Origin: Melioribacteraceae bacterium | GTDB lineage: Bacteria; Bacteroidota; Ignavibacteria; Ignavibacteriales; Melioribacteraceae | Assembly: GCA_022181065.1 (NCBI GenBank) | Contig: BQMY01000087.1 | Span: forward strand, 1-64,000 | Length of the DNA stretch: 64,000 bases | Reading direction: 5' to 3' | Shown here: one piece after another, positions 18,296 to 27,153 of the stretch | How the letters are laid out: each line of letters starts with the position of its first letter | Position numbering within the stretch: position 1 is the first letter of the stretch | Translations under genes and position numbers: made by a program | Notes under the pieces: model-generated | Databases searched by the model: none | What the model saw: only the letters and a program-made list of their open reading frames with translations | Told to the model about the DNA's origin: nothing

Positions 18296-19222
18296 TTACT
18301 TTTTCGCGATCATCTCATTGTAAGTTTCAGGAGCCAGATCATCATAGAAGAAATCAACAGGGTTTTGTGTAACACCGTTAAATTTAACTTCGTAGTGCAA
18401 GTGTGGGCCGGTTGAGAGGCTACCGGAGTTACCGGAAAGCGCAATCAAATCGCCACGTTTTATAACATCACCCTTTTTAATTTTAAAACGATAGAGGTGA
18501 CCATACAAAGTTTTGTACCCGTTCCCATGATCAATTTCAATTGTTCTACCGTAACCGCCTCTTCTGCCGGCAAAAGAAACTTTCCCATCAGCGGGAGCAT
18601 AAACTTTAGCACCAGTATTGCATCTGAAGTCCTGACCATGGTGCATCGTTCTAACTTTTTTGATCGGGTGGAAACGCATACCAAAATCATCACCTAATGC
18701 CGCGTTTACAGGCTTGAGCGCAGGAATAAAACGATTAGCGGTTTCATCTTCGCTAATTTTGTCTTCAATTTCAGTAATGATTAATTTCTGGAAGTTTACT
18801 TTTGCGAGGAGGTCGTCATATTTATTGCTGAGTTTTTCAACAATTCCGACAGATTCAACAGATGAAAGGGGAATAAGTTCGTTGAAAGCTTTACCACCAA
18901 TACCAATTTCCTGGTCTTCAGCTGAAAGTGATTGAAGATTAACGGATAATCTGAGAGAATTACCCGCATCGGCAATTAACTCGGCTTTATCCTTGAGTGT
19001 ATCGTATTTATCGAACATCTGGTTAAGCCCGGCAACCAGTTTCTCATTTTCATTTCGGAGAAATTCGATATCAGTTCGTTTAGTGAACTTTATATATGTG
19101 CCCAAAGAAATAAAAGATAAAACAAGTGACAGGGCGGTTATTGCCGATATCAACTTAATATTGAAATGTTTTATCTCAACAAACTTTAGTTTTCTGGAAG
19201 AAAAATAGTAAAAGTTTTTCAT
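18296..19222 (-). CDS. M23 family metallopeptidase, membrane-anchored
   Basis: This 308-residue protein has a short basic cytoplasmic start, one membrane segment (about 23-46), a coiled-coil-like linker (about 50-160) and a C-terminal M23 (LytM) domain. Zinc ligands are visible as H195 and D198 in MHHGQDF and H276 in GPHLHYEV; H241 in LYGHLY and H274 are the accompanying catalytic residues. The motif set is intact, so it is probably an active DD-endopeptidase cutting peptidoglycan cross-links, not a degenerate activator. The anchor plus coiled coil resembles envelope-shape and division M23 proteins. It is a single gene with its own terminator. Confidence 0.9.
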   Translation of the reverse strand: MKNFYYFSSRKLKFVEIKHFNIKLISAITALSLVLSFISLGTYIKFTKRTDIEFLRNENEKLVAGLNQMFDKYDTLKDKAELIADAGNSLRLSVNLQSLSAEDQEIGIGGKAFNELIPLSSVESVGIVEKLSNKYDDLLAKVNFQKLIITEIEDKISEDETANRFIPALKPVNAALGDDFGMRFHPIKKVRTMHHGQDFRCNTGAKVYAPADGKVSFAGRRGGYGRTIEIDHGNGYKTLYGHLYRFKIKKGDVIKRGDLIALSGNSGSLSTGPHLHYEVKFNGVTQNPVDFFYDDLAPETYNEMIAKK

Positions 19223-19566
19223 ATTGTTCGTACCTTAATTTACTGTCACCCAAATCATCCAACGACACACAAATATCATGCAAATCAAATAAACCAACAA
19301 AACAACTCTAAATCATTATCGGATGAAAGCCATAAGAATTTATAACATGTAAAATATTTATCACTATAAAGTATTGTTAAATATTTTTACAAAGTGACAG
19401 TAAACAAACCGTAAATCCCGTTTTTTACAATAATTTGAGAATATACCTAATATATTATTTTATTACGATATCTTCAAGTAGAAATTTTGTAACAAAAACC
19501 GGCTGAACAGATTAAAAAGAACGCCGCCTTTGAAGCGGCGTTAAACTTGAGGTTTGGAGGGGAAAT
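19223..19566. other. AT-rich gap between two minus-strand genes
   Basis: This stretch of about 340 bp is very AT-rich and holds no gene-like frame. It should contain the promoter of the M23 gene (near 19222-19300 on the minus strand) and, at its far end, the terminator of the SPW-type gene. I see no repeat units like those of the islands. Confidence 0.5.
19519..19542 (-). terminator. Terminator of the SPW-type gene
   Basis: AACGCCGC (19520-19527) pairs with GCGGCGTT (19535-19542). On the minus strand the stem is followed by TTCTTTTTAA, a good U-run. Confidence 0.8.
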
Positions 19567-19869
19567 TTAGGCGTTGTTGTTGCCCAACTCCGGAGTATTC
19601 AGCCTGACATATATGATGCCCAGATAGCCGATTACCACCGCAGATGCAATAAATACAGTGCCTGAAACCCAACCTAAAGCAGAACTGAACAGTAGCCACG
19701 CACCTAGTGCCATACTTAGCAGATCATGCCAGGTACTTATTTTTACAATACCCACGATAATCATTAAGATACCAACAACGGTAAGACTTGTGGCATCTTG
19801 CAGGGTTGCGACTGCTGCTGTTACAAGAAACCATCCTGCAACTAGTAAACTAATCCATCCCTTCCACAT
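19567..19869 (-). CDS. Small SPW-repeat-like integral membrane protein
   Basis: This 100-residue protein is almost entirely four hydrophobic segments. It contains two related halves, WKGWISLLVAGWFLV and WHDLLSMALGAWLLFSS, which fit the SPW repeat pattern (W, G.W.L, then S). The family's function is not known. AAAGGAGG lies 6 bases before the ATG (strong RBS). A 25-bp palindrome about 40 bp upstream may be an operator. It is a single gene with its own terminator. Confidence 0.6.
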   Translation of the reverse strand: MWKGWISLLVAGWFLVTAAVATLQDATSLTVVGILMIIVGIVKISTWHDLLSMALGAWLLFSSALGWVSGTVFIASAVVIGYLGIIYVRLNTPELGNNNA

Positions 19870-19910
19870 ATTGTACCTCCTTTCCAGTTAAATTAAGGAG
19901 AATTTGCGGT

Positions 19911-19935
19911 ATAATATTCGTGTACCGAATATTAT
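19911..19935. promoter_or_regulatory. Palindrome upstream of the SPW-type gene
   Basis: ATAATATTCG (19911-19920) and CGAATATTAT (19926-19935) are perfect inverted repeats around TGTAC. It lies about 42 bp upstream of the minus-strand start codon, the usual place for a repressor or activator dimer site. It has no T-run suggesting termination. Confidence 0.45.
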
Positions 19936-20124
19936 TTGTTATACATCAAAATAATACTTTTTATATTAAAAACAATACATAATCAACTATAAATCGATTA
20001 AAAATTGAAAATTCAGACTCAAATTAAGATTTTCTTTTTTGTTGGATTAAAAGACGGATTTTTGTTTAATTTTGAATTATCTCATAATGTATTCTGTTTG
20101 AGCTATATCAATTACAGGCTTTAA

Positions 20125-21096
20125 ATGAAACAAATTATAATATTCAAAGATAATGAACTCGCTTTGCTCGATGTTATTTCAGAATATCTTGGCAAAGAGG
20201 ATCGACAGAGTGATATCAACCTGATAAATAGCAAGCGCACCGCGCTCGAGGGAGTGGCACGTTCCATTTCAATTTACCCTTCTATCAACGATAGTGTTAG
20301 CCTGGGAGGTAGTTTCAGGAATATAAATACTCTCGTGAGAAGACTCTGTGATGAAAATGGTCGTGATCTGATTTTTAATATGCCTACAAAAGCTATTCTG
20401 GGAAAAAGTTATCTTGTAGCCAAACTCAACTATTTTTATATGATATCTTATATTATAAGCGATTCCATAGCTTTGCTCGATCTGCGAAGGAAGGTTTATG
20501 ATATTTTGAAAAATATAGTTTTCACACTAATGGCTGAAGAGGTATTTGTTGAAATCTTAATTGATAAACAGGTTAGCGTTGATCTGAAGGAAAAAGCCGC
20601 GATTCGACTGACAAAATTGTGGGAATTCAGACTTGATCACGGTGTCTCGAACTTTGCCCCTTCACTCGAAAATATCTGGGGTGCAAGGGGGGCATTATCT
20701 CCTGTTTATGGTACTTTTCTCGGAGCTTCCGAACTAATGCAGTTATCGACAAATCTTAATCCTAAAGTTTCTGATTTTTTTGAAAAAGTCGATTTTTCGG
20801 AAGATCTTCACAGCGCGCTCGAAGAATTTTTGTTTGGTCTTACTTTTGAAGAACTCTTGTTTCTAAGAAAATCAATGAATGAGATGGGACGAAATTCTTT
20901 AAGTGACGGGGAGATTCGTGAATTACTCAGCGGCAAACCAACTTATATGCTCAAAAAAAATGTGGATCCAAGAGATTTTTACAGTTTTTTTATTACCAGA
21001 AATAATAACTCCAAATTCAGGCTTCAGGCAGAAACCTCCGGACCCAAAAAAACACTGGAGGAGCATTTAATGCTCCACCTTTTAGCAGAAGATTAA
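20125..21096 (+). CDS. Unrecognised cytoplasmic protein
   Basis: I do not recognise this 323-residue protein. It has no signal peptide or membrane segment, is rich in charged helical stretches, and shows no nucleotide-binding or metal motif. A segment at about 185-215 (ENIWGARGALSPVYGTFLGASELMQ) stands out as less helical. Codon use looks like its neighbours. It starts at ATG 20125 after an AT-rich leader without a clear RBS, as is common in this group. Its stop codon overlaps the stop of the convergent DUF4249 gene by 3 bases within a 4-bp overlap of the two frames. It is transcribed alone. Confidence 0.6.
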   Translation: MKQIIIFKDNELALLDVISEYLGKEDRQSDINLINSKRTALEGVARSISIYPSINDSVSLGGSFRNINTLVRRLCDENGRDLIFNMPTKAILGKSYLVAKLNYFYMISYIISDSIALLDLRRKVYDILKNIVFTLMAEEVFVEILIDKQVSVDLKEKAAIRLTKLWEFRLDHGVSNFAPSLENIWGARGALSPVYGTFLGASELMQLSTNLNPKVSDFFEKVDFSEDLHSALEEFLFGLTFEELLFLRKSMNEMGRNSLSDGEIRELLSGKPTYMLKKNVDPRDFYSFFITRNNNSKFRLQAETSGPKKTLEEHLMLHLLAED

Positions 21097-22058
21097 AAAC
21101 TGTAACCGTAAGAAACAGTATAGGAAGGATCAAAAGCAAGATCAAATTCGAAGCTTAGCGCCGCCCCGAAAATTCCCAATCCTCCCGAGATATTTGTGTA
21201 CACTTCCTCATCGAGACGAATGGAATAGCTGTCGAGAAATCCATTCGTGGAGGAATAATAGTTTGCCAAATTTCTTTCTAACGACGTTAATTTAAAGAAT
21301 AGGCTTCCAAGTTTAATCTCTGATTTATCAGCTAATCCTTCACCCAGTGATTCCACAATCTGATCAATGGCGGAATAATCAAATCCCATTTCATAATCAT
21401 AAATATATTCGGGAAATACTTCTGTACCATCTTCAAGGATTTCTCTCGGGATATCTCTTCTTTTCGTAACCCAGCTACCATCTATTTTCTGCTGATATAT
21501 GAGAGTTAGTGTCGGGAAGTATAATTCCTCGAGAGACCCTTTCCATCTGTAGGTAAGAGCAGAACCAAATGACGACATGTCTATATTTGAAGTATATCCC
21601 CTTACATATGGATAATTCAGTTCAAAATGGAGAGATCTTGGTAACTGAATTGTTGAGCTAAGGGTTGTTCCATCAGCCAATACAGCTCTTATGCCGACAT
21701 CCTCACCGGGACGGGGAGATTGAAAACTTGTACTGTAAACTATCTGATCGGAATTGTATCGTTCATTCTGACCGGGTAATTTTTCCATTATCATGTCATA
21801 AACATTGTTTCGGTGTAAAATTTGAACCAGAGCGCCTTCAATCGAGGGATCATCCGGATTGGTATAAGGGTTAGTGCCATCAACATCATACAATTTTGTT
21901 AAATAAGCATTCACTCCGATATTCAGTCCTTTTGTATTTCCTTGAACTACAGCGCTTAAAACATACTGTTCCCGAAATTCGGATTTTGGATCAAAACTGT
22001 CATCACAGGCAGAGACAAGGATCAATAATCCGACAAACATAAATTTTAGATTTTTCAT
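21093..22058 (-). CDS. DUF4249-like outer-membrane lipoprotein
   Basis: This 321-residue lipoprotein has signal MKNLKFMFVGLLILVSAC with lipidated Cys 18. The remainder is beta-rich and fits DUF4249 (opening FREQYVLSAVVQGN and a middle GALVQILHRNNVYDMI segment). DUF4249 lipoproteins are typically encoded beside TonB-dependent receptors. Here the start codon overlaps the stop of the receptor gene by 4 bp, so the two are translationally coupled. The likely role is a surface lipoprotein partner of that receptor; the substrate is unknown. Confidence 0.7.
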   Translation of the reverse strand: MKNLKFMFVGLLILVSACDDSFDPKSEFREQYVLSAVVQGNTKGLNIGVNAYLTKLYDVDGTNPYTNPDDPSIEGALVQILHRNNVYDMIMEKLPGQNERYNSDQIVYSTSFQSPRPGEDVGIRAVLADGTTLSSTIQLPRSLHFELNYPYVRGYTSNIDMSSFGSALTYRWKGSLEELYFPTLTLIYQQKIDGSWVTKRRDIPREILEDGTEVFPEYIYDYEMGFDYSAIDQIVESLGEGLADKSEIKLGSLFFKLTSLERNLANYYSSTNGFLDSYSIRLDEEVYTNISGGLGIFGAALSFEFDLAFDPSYTVSYGYSF

Positions 22059-24289
22059 ATTTCCACCTTGATATAAGCTGAGGGAAAAACAGGAAGCATA
22101 TTTACACGCTCACCAGAATCTTTGTCGTAATAGTAGATGTTTTTACGATTATACGCGTTCAGCACACTTGCTCCGAATGTAACATCCGCATTATATATTT
22201 TGGTTTTTTTAGATACACTGAAATCAAGTCGATGATAAAAGGGTAATCTGCCGGTATTTCTTCCATCCCAGAAAGTGCTAGCGAGGAACGAGTTGATGTT
22301 AAGAATCGGATCGAGTGATACTTCGGGTCTGTCGTAAAATCCGATGATTGGAGTAAACGGCATACCTGATCGGAGCGACCAGTTTGAAGTGATCTTCCAG
22401 TTGGAACCGAGATCAAATCCTGCAAGCAGATTTACAGAGTGTCGGGTATCATAACGGGGGTGATATTTTTCACCATCTCTCGTTTTGTATGCCCAACTGA
22501 GTGTATATGAAGCGGAAATGAACATCATATCAGGTTGGAACTTTGCGAGTGCCTCGAGTCCGTATGCTTCACCTTCAACATTTATATAATCGCCGAACAA
22601 AGAGTTGTATTTACGATTATTCAGGTCAATAAGATTCGAGAGGTCTTTATAATAGCCTTCAAGTTCAAAAGTCATTTTTTCAGAGAAGAAAAATTTAATT
22701 CCCGCGATGTAGTGAGTTGCGTGCCCGGAGTTAACATAATCGGGGATTATGATCCAGGGTTCGAAGATGGAGATTAATTCATTTTCGTTCGACACAGTCG
22801 CGATTTCCTGAGAATAGCTACCGAATGCCGCTTTAAGGGCAATAAAAGGTACGGGACGATAAGTAACTTTCATGCGTGGTTCGAGTAGAAACGGACGTTT
22901 TTCCGAAAGTCCGGTTAATATAGCTCTTACACCAATATCAAAACCAACATGATCCCAGCGAAGGAATTTATAATTTGAGTAAACACTCATTTCCCAACCC
23001 TCCTTGGCATAATTCGTTTTTACACCGTACAAGTTGGTTAATTGAAGCGAGGTATTCACTATTCTGTTCTGCAATCCGAAACGAAATTCATCCTTGCTAT
23101 CATACATGTATGTGAAATCAAGGTTTGCGGTAATGTCGCTAACTTCATTGGTACGTGGTTTTGAGTTACTCAGTTTGGGATTAACATCCGCCTTGTAACC
23201 ACTGTAGGCAAAGACAAATTTTGAGAAAAGTGGATTGCTCCAAACTTTATTCCAGTTGAAACCAAATATTTTATTGCTCACGGAAAAATCTTCAATGAAC
23301 GGGTCGTCGTATTTCACTTCATCCCCTGAAATAAAACCATGCACAACAAACTTTCCATCGGGGTCTATATCGGGATTACCGTAATTGGCTTTAAATGAAA
23401 TATCGTAAAAATCAAATGGAGCGCCGTCATTGTTGAGGTATTTTTCCAAAATGTCGGCATAATAGCTTTTTCGTCCGGTCACGAGGAATGATCCGTAGGG
23501 AATAGGTCCTTCAACGGAAACACGTCCGGCAAGAAGACTCGCGTTCGCGGTAGCCTGATAATTTTTTTTATTACCATCGCGTGTTTCAATATTAAGGATA
23601 GAAGAGAGTCTTCCGCCATATTCCGATTCAAATCCACCTTTGTGGAATTCGAGGATCGATATCATTTCCGGGTCGATAACAGAGAAGATACCGAGAGCGT
23701 GGAACGGATTGTAGATCGGGGCACCATTAAGCAGGATAAGGTTCTGGTCACCACCACCACCGCGGACATAATATTTTGATGTAACATCGCCGGTAGTATT
23801 TACACCCGGGGCTGTCTGGAGCACCCGAAAGATATCCGGTTCCGCGCCCACCGGCTGCATTTCAATTTCCCTAGCGGTAATTTTTTGAATCCCGAGGTCA
23901 GTTTCATTGGGTCTTACTTCCATTTCACCAACAACGTTCAATTCCTGCAATTGAACAGAAGATGGTTTAAGCTGTACATCAAGTTCCAAAGTTTTGTTAG
24001 CAATGATCTCCAAAGTGATCACTTTGGGTTCATAGCCTAAAAAAGAGAAGATGATTGTTTGTTTTCCTGCCGGAATAGAAGGAATGAAGTAATAACCCTC
24101 CGAGTTTGAAGGGGCACCCAATGTAGTACCCTTAACGAACACATTTGCGTAACCAATTCTCTCACCGTTAGTGGTATCGGTTACGAATCCCCTGATTTTA
24201 CCCGTAGTTATCTGTTCTTGCGCGAGGCAGGTAATTACGGTAATCAGGAAAAACAGGGTAGTGTGGAGTAGAAATTTTGAATTAAACAC
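22055..24289 (-). CDS. TonB-dependent receptor
   Basis: This 744-residue outer-membrane receptor has a signal peptide (to about 23), a CarboxypepD_reg-like domain (about 30-108, GKIRGFVTDTTNGERIGYANV), a plug (about 125-240, with YYVRGGGGDQNLILLNGAPIYNP and GGFESEYGGRLSSILNIETRDG) and a 22-strand-type barrel to the C-terminus, which ends in an aromatic/hydrophobic strand (AYIKVEI). It imports an unidentified ligand using TonB energy. The gene lies between the permease pair (90-bp gap with a long hairpin) and the DUF4249 lipoprotein. Confidence 0.9.
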   Translation of the reverse strand: MFNSKFLLHTTLFFLITVITCLAQEQITTGKIRGFVTDTTNGERIGYANVFVKGTTLGAPSNSEGYYFIPSIPAGKQTIIFSFLGYEPKVITLEIIANKTLELDVQLKPSSVQLQELNVVGEMEVRPNETDLGIQKITAREIEMQPVGAEPDIFRVLQTAPGVNTTGDVTSKYYVRGGGGDQNLILLNGAPIYNPFHALGIFSVIDPEMISILEFHKGGFESEYGGRLSSILNIETRDGNKKNYQATANASLLAGRVSVEGPIPYGSFLVTGRKSYYADILEKYLNNDGAPFDFYDISFKANYGNPDIDPDGKFVVHGFISGDEVKYDDPFIEDFSVSNKIFGFNWNKVWSNPLFSKFVFAYSGYKADVNPKLSNSKPRTNEVSDITANLDFTYMYDSKDEFRFGLQNRIVNTSLQLTNLYGVKTNYAKEGWEMSVYSNYKFLRWDHVGFDIGVRAILTGLSEKRPFLLEPRMKVTYRPVPFIALKAAFGSYSQEIATVSNENELISIFEPWIIIPDYVNSGHATHYIAGIKFFFSEKMTFELEGYYKDLSNLIDLNNRKYNSLFGDYINVEGEAYGLEALAKFQPDMMFISASYTLSWAYKTRDGEKYHPRYDTRHSVNLLAGFDLGSNWKITSNWSLRSGMPFTPIIGFYDRPEVSLDPILNINSFLASTFWDGRNTGRLPFYHRLDFSVSKKTKIYNADVTFGASVLNAYNRKNIYYYDKDSGERVNMLPVFPSAYIKVEI

Positions 24290-24298
24290 TAAATAGTT

Positions 24299-24357
24299 TT
24301 CCTGCTATATTTGTAAGTCGGTCAATTTTAACACCAAACTTACAAATAAAGCAGGAA
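24299..24357 (-). other. 20-bp-stem hairpin between permease and receptor genes
   Basis: TTCCTGCTATATTTGTAAGT (24299-24318) is complementary to 24338-24357 with one mismatch, around a 19-nt loop. On the coding (minus) strand the T-run precedes the stem and does not follow it, so it is a poor terminator. A processing or stability element in a polycistronic mRNA is more likely. Confidence 0.5.
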
Positions 24358-24380
24358 GAAAAAAAATACTTAAATAACCC

Positions 24381-25613
24381 CTATTCGTATCGAAGAGCAT
24401 CTATCGGATCAAGGTTAGACGCTTTAACCGCAGGGTAAACCCCGAATATTACACCGACTAAAGTGGTTACAGTCAGACCAATTAAAATCCAGTCAACAGG
24501 TAAAATCACACTCACTCCAAGTATGAGAGCAACAAGGTTTCCGGAGAGGACCCCGAGGATAATACCGATCACACCTCCAATCTGGCACAATACAATTGCC
24601 TCCACGAGAAACTGCGTTCGGATGATTTGTTTTTTTGCCCCGATAGCCTTTCTGATTCCAATTTCTTTTGTACGTTCCGTTACAGAAACAAGCATGATGT
24701 TCATGATGCCAACTCCTGCGGCTACAAGCGCGATAAAAGCTACAATACCCGCGCCGTACCTGAAATATTTTGTTATATCATTGAATTGTGTAATAAGCTG
24801 GTCATTTGTGATGATCTCAAAATTATTATCTTCACCCGGTTCAACTTTACGCAGGATGCGTAATATACTTATTACCTGATCCATCGTCTCGGAAAGCTGA
24901 CTTTTTTCAGTAGCCATCACAGTGATATTCGCGTCTCTGTCGCCGCCATATTTTTTGAGAAATATAGTGTAGGGTATCACCAGGAAATTGTCTCTTCCCG
25001 CGCCAAGCATACTGCCAAGTTTTTCGTAAACACCAATCACCCTTATGGAAAGGTTATCTATTTTTATTTCCTGTCCGATGGGGTCAACATTGGGGAACAG
25101 TTTATTGGCAACATCTATTCCTATCACAGTAACAGCTCTACTCAGTTCAACATCCTGGCCTGATAGGCCTCGTCCGCTTTCAACTGTTAGCGCGTCAATG
25201 AGCATGTAATCGAGATTAGCGCCTATCACGGTGACATCCGGATTGGTAGATTCACCGTCAAATTTTACAGTTTGTCCGCCACGAACCAATTGCAATCCAA
25301 CTGCTCCAGGAAGAGATGCCATTTCCTTTAGTTTGAGAGCTTGATCTACTGTAAGATCAGGGCGGTTACGGTATTTCCTCCATGAGCCGGGTGTATGAAT
25401 TGCGGGAAATTTGCGAATAATGAAGTTGTTTGAACCTATTGAATTGAAAACATCCTCAAAACTTTGCTGTATTGCACCCAATGCGGTCATAACAACGATG
25501 ATAGAAAAAAGCCCGATTGATATACCCAACAGAGTGAGAACAGATCTCAATTTATTTGAAACAAGCGAGCCAAAAGCCATTTTTATACTTTCAAAAATCT
25601 GCATATTATTCAC
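24381..25613 (-). CDS. MacB/FtsX-like ABC transporter permease (second of pair)
   Basis: This 410-residue protein has an N-terminal membrane segment (about 22-45), a large periplasmic MacB_PCD domain (about 50-275) and a C-terminal FtsX domain with three membrane segments. The coupling sequence SVTERTKEIGIRKAIGAKK follows the second membrane segment. Type VII ABC systems of this kind do not import; they move lipoproteins or signals across the envelope using an ATPase partner. No ATPase gene is adjacent. Its start overlaps the end of the upstream permease by 8 bp. It ends 91 bp before the TonB receptor, which may be co-transcribed. Confidence 0.88.
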   Translation of the reverse strand: MNNMQIFESIKMAFGSLVSNKLRSVLTLLGISIGLFSIIVVMTALGAIQQSFEDVFNSIGSNNFIIRKFPAIHTPGSWRKYRNRPDLTVDQALKLKEMASLPGAVGLQLVRGGQTVKFDGESTNPDVTVIGANLDYMLIDALTVESGRGLSGQDVELSRAVTVIGIDVANKLFPNVDPIGQEIKIDNLSIRVIGVYEKLGSMLGAGRDNFLVIPYTIFLKKYGGDRDANITVMATEKSQLSETMDQVISILRILRKVEPGEDNNFEIITNDQLITQFNDITKYFRYGAGIVAFIALVAAGVGIMNIMLVSVTERTKEIGIRKAIGAKKQIIRTQFLVEAIVLCQIGGVIGIILGVLSGNLVALILGVSVILPVDWILIGLTVTTLVGVIFGVYPAVKASNLDPIDALRYE

Positions 25614-26841
25614 TCCTCAATGCGTCAACAGGATCAAGTTTGGAAGCCCTGTAAGCGGGCAGCAATCCGGATATTATCCCCACCATCGCGGAGATGAACA
25701 GGGAAATAATAACGATGTAAAAAGGCATCGCGGTAGGTAAAATCTGATCAATTATTAAACTGAGTACAAATGATATTGCCAGCCCTATAAGTCCCCCTAA
25801 GATGCAGATGATCGCAGCCTCGGTCAGAAATTGAAACATAATAGCCCAGGTTTTCGCGCCAATTGCCTTCCTGATACCAATTTCCTTTGTTCGTTCGGTT
25901 ACAGAGACGAACATTATATTCATAATACCGATAGCCCCGACGAAAAGTGACAGTGCAGTTATAACCAATCCGGCTATCGCGACAACACCAACAGTTTTAT
26001 CGTACATTTCCTTAAATACTTCCTGGCGGTTAACTGCAAAATCATCAGGTTCGGAAGGAGGAACTTTTCTCGCGATCCTCATGATTGCCCTTATTTCGGC
26101 TTTAGCGTCATCCATATTATTAACATCACCAACTTTTACGTCAATACGCATTCGTCCCCGGCGCATTCCGAAAGTTTTTTCAAATCGTGGAAGGGGTAGA
26201 TATATTTCACTATCAGCGCTATTTCCACCAAACAAACCACTACCTTGTTTTGCAACGACGCCTATTACGGTCATTCTGTGCCCATTAATCTTGACGTCTT
26301 GCCCGACGGGATTAAAAAAAGGAAAAAGAGCGTCTTTCAGATCAGATCCTATAATACAAACATTTCGCCCGGCGGAAACTTCATGTTCTGTAAAGAAACG
26401 TCCATCTTCGATTTCGAGACCGGAGGTTTTCATATAGTCCTGATTGGTTCCATATATACGAGATGCATCGACAGATTTTTCATCCCGTTTTACAGAAGCA
26501 CCGAACGTTCTTTTAAGAGGAGCCATCGCCTCATAATTTTTCAGATCGGCTTTTAATTTTTCGTATTGATCATATGTGATCTCTTTTCTGTTTCGGTAGT
26601 ATGACCAGTCCTTTCCCCCGAACCATTCAAATTTATCAACATATAAAACGTCAGAGCCCAACGAAGAAATAGATTGCATAAAAGCTGTCTCGAGTCCGAC
26701 TATAGCGGTTGACATTGTGGTAACGGCAACGATACCAATAATTATCCCCAGAGTAGTGAGGAATGAACGCATTTTATTAGCTCTGATAGCCCTCAAAGAG
26801 ATAAGGATGCCTTCTTTCAGTGCGATAATGTTTTTCAGCAT
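25606..26841 (-). CDS. MacB/FtsX-like ABC transporter permease (first of pair)
   Basis: This 411-residue paralogue of the next gene has the same layout: N-terminal membrane segment (about 22-48), MacB_PCD periplasmic domain and C-terminal FtsX domain. It carries the same near-identical coupling stretch SVTERTKEIGIRKAIGAK. The pair probably forms a heterodimer, as two half-permeases must combine, and arose by tandem duplication. It is the first gene of the minus-strand block; its promoter must lie in the 312-bp gap shared with the divergent lipoprotein gene. The ATP-binding subunit must be encoded elsewhere. Confidence 0.88.
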   Translation of the reverse strand: MLKNIIALKEGILISLRAIRANKMRSFLTTLGIIIGIVAVTTMSTAIVGLETAFMQSISSLGSDVLYVDKFEWFGGKDWSYYRNRKEITYDQYEKLKADLKNYEAMAPLKRTFGASVKRDEKSVDASRIYGTNQDYMKTSGLEIEDGRFFTEHEVSAGRNVCIIGSDLKDALFPFFNPVGQDVKINGHRMTVIGVVAKQGSGLFGGNSADSEIYLPLPRFEKTFGMRRGRMRIDVKVGDVNNMDDAKAEIRAIMRIARKVPPSEPDDFAVNRQEVFKEMYDKTVGVVAIAGLVITALSLFVGAIGIMNIMFVSVTERTKEIGIRKAIGAKTWAIMFQFLTEAAIICILGGLIGLAISFVLSLIIDQILPTAMPFYIVIISLFISAMVGIISGLLPAYRASKLDPVDALRSE

Positions 26842-27153
26842 ATTTTGTCTTATTCAATATTATTCAGTAGTGATAAAATTATTAACAATTTACTCAATTT
26901 TTAACTAAATAGTTAATATAAGTCATTAAAATTTGTTAACTTCTTATATTAATAAAGAATTTCTGATCTGCGGATTCAATGCGGCAGAAAAAGAACTTTG
27001 CCGGTAGAATCAACCGTACCTTAAATTATTACCTTTGACAATCTATCCGGCTATACGGGTTTAAAATTTTGGCGTAATTTCTGCTTTTTGTCTTTTAGCG
27101 GAACAAACGTTTAATTATTTGGTAAGCCAGAATAAACTTATCGGGAGTAACAA
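26842..27153. promoter_or_regulatory. Divergent promoter region
   Basis: This AT-rich gap of 312 bp lies between the minus-strand permease start and the plus-strand lipoprotein start, so it must serve both directions. TTGACA occurs at 27035-27040 with an AT-rich TAAAAT at 27062-27067, but the spacing (21) is unlike classical sigma-70 promoters. I see no palindromic operator and no repeat unit. Confidence 0.4.
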
